The notes beneath the pieces are model-generated. The model was not told where the DNA came from. It made no database searches and saw only the letters and a list, made by a program, of their open reading frames with translations. DNA of 64,000 bases, taken from NCBI GenBank assembly GCA_009617715.1, contig VTFK01000115.1:124001-188000 (forward strand), written 5' to 3'. A program made the translations under genes and the position numbers. Source of the stretch: Plectrocnemia conspersa (taxonomy: Eukaryota; Arthropoda; Insecta; Trichoptera; Polycentropodidae). Within the stretch, counting starts at the first letter, position 1; the number at the start of each line of letters is the position of its first letter. Of the stretch, positions 63,671 to 64,000 are shown one piece after another.

Positions 63671-64000
63671 CATTTAAAATATATAACATCGCATATAATC
63701 TAATCAATGCAACGGTTGTTGTGGGATTCCATCAAATATACTATCAATATATTAAGTGATCCGTCGATAGAAAATTAAGTACATATTATTAATATATTTT
63801 ACGATATAGGTTTTGATATAAAAACGAGTATGAAATGTAAATGAAGTAAAATATTTAGACTCCATATTTAACACTCAGTCTTATATTTTATATAAATTAA
63901 TAGTATAAGTAGAATATGTAAGTACGTACGTATGAAACAAAACCCTACAGTTCGATCGATCGAAGGATAGCGTAAAAAGTGTACCGTATTATAATATAAA
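62691..64000. other. Scribble intron running off the window, with (TA)n tract
   Basis: No exon recognised on either strand. AT-rich with a pure (TA)n microsatellite of about 33 units at roughly 63599-63664. The next upstream Scribble exon lies beyond position 64000. A plus-strand frame at 62982-63185 is unsupported. Confidence 0.55.

Overview
This 64 kb window is nuclear DNA from an animal, almost certainly an insect. It is AT-rich, its genes carry many short introns (about 55-100 bp) with GT...AG borders, and its proteins match insect/metazoan families. Introns and gaps are full of decayed DNA transposons, foldback MITEs, LINE fragments and microsatellites. The species cannot be named from the sequence alone.

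Layout, left to right. (1) 691-1768 (+): EBP2, a nucleolar rRNA-processing factor, 3 exons. (2) 6897-7435 (+): a small secreted six-cysteine prohormone with insulin/relaxin-like architecture but odd cysteine spacing; this is the most novel-looking gene. (3) 7792-9319 (-): mitochondrial tryptophanyl-tRNA synthetase, 7 exons, 362 aa. (4) 11177-11927 (+): ribosomal protein eL24, 5 exons, 157 aa, tail-to-tail with (5) 12039-17550 (-): lambda-crystallin/L-gulonate 3-dehydrogenase, 6 exons, 315 aa. (6) 21125-22332 (+): a TBP paralog that looks like insect TRF1, 6 exons, 287 aa. (7) 26733-54741 (+): LYST/mauve, a giant BEACH-WD40 lysosomal-trafficking protein. I reconstruct 45 coding exons, about 3588 aa, whose phases all chain together if two single-base homopolymer losses are allowed. 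(8) 56483-62690 (-): the C-terminal part (about 723 aa, 7 exons) of Scribble, running off the right edge. LYST and Scribble are convergent.

The genes are unrelated housekeeping, signalling and polarity genes, each with its own promoter; no operon or functional cluster is present. The rest is transposon-derived: pogo/Tigger, hAT, Tc1 and piggyBac relics; two PIF/Harbinger-type elements with TAA target duplications (one carrying a MADF fragment, one with an empty sister site in this same window); a non-LTR retrotransposon whose 3' end forms a hairpin with a compensatory base pair between copies; two candidate solo LTRs; and at least five dispersed repeat families (called A to E below). All exon joins were read by eye from frame continuity, splice dinucleotides and family resemblance. 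No alignment or search was run.
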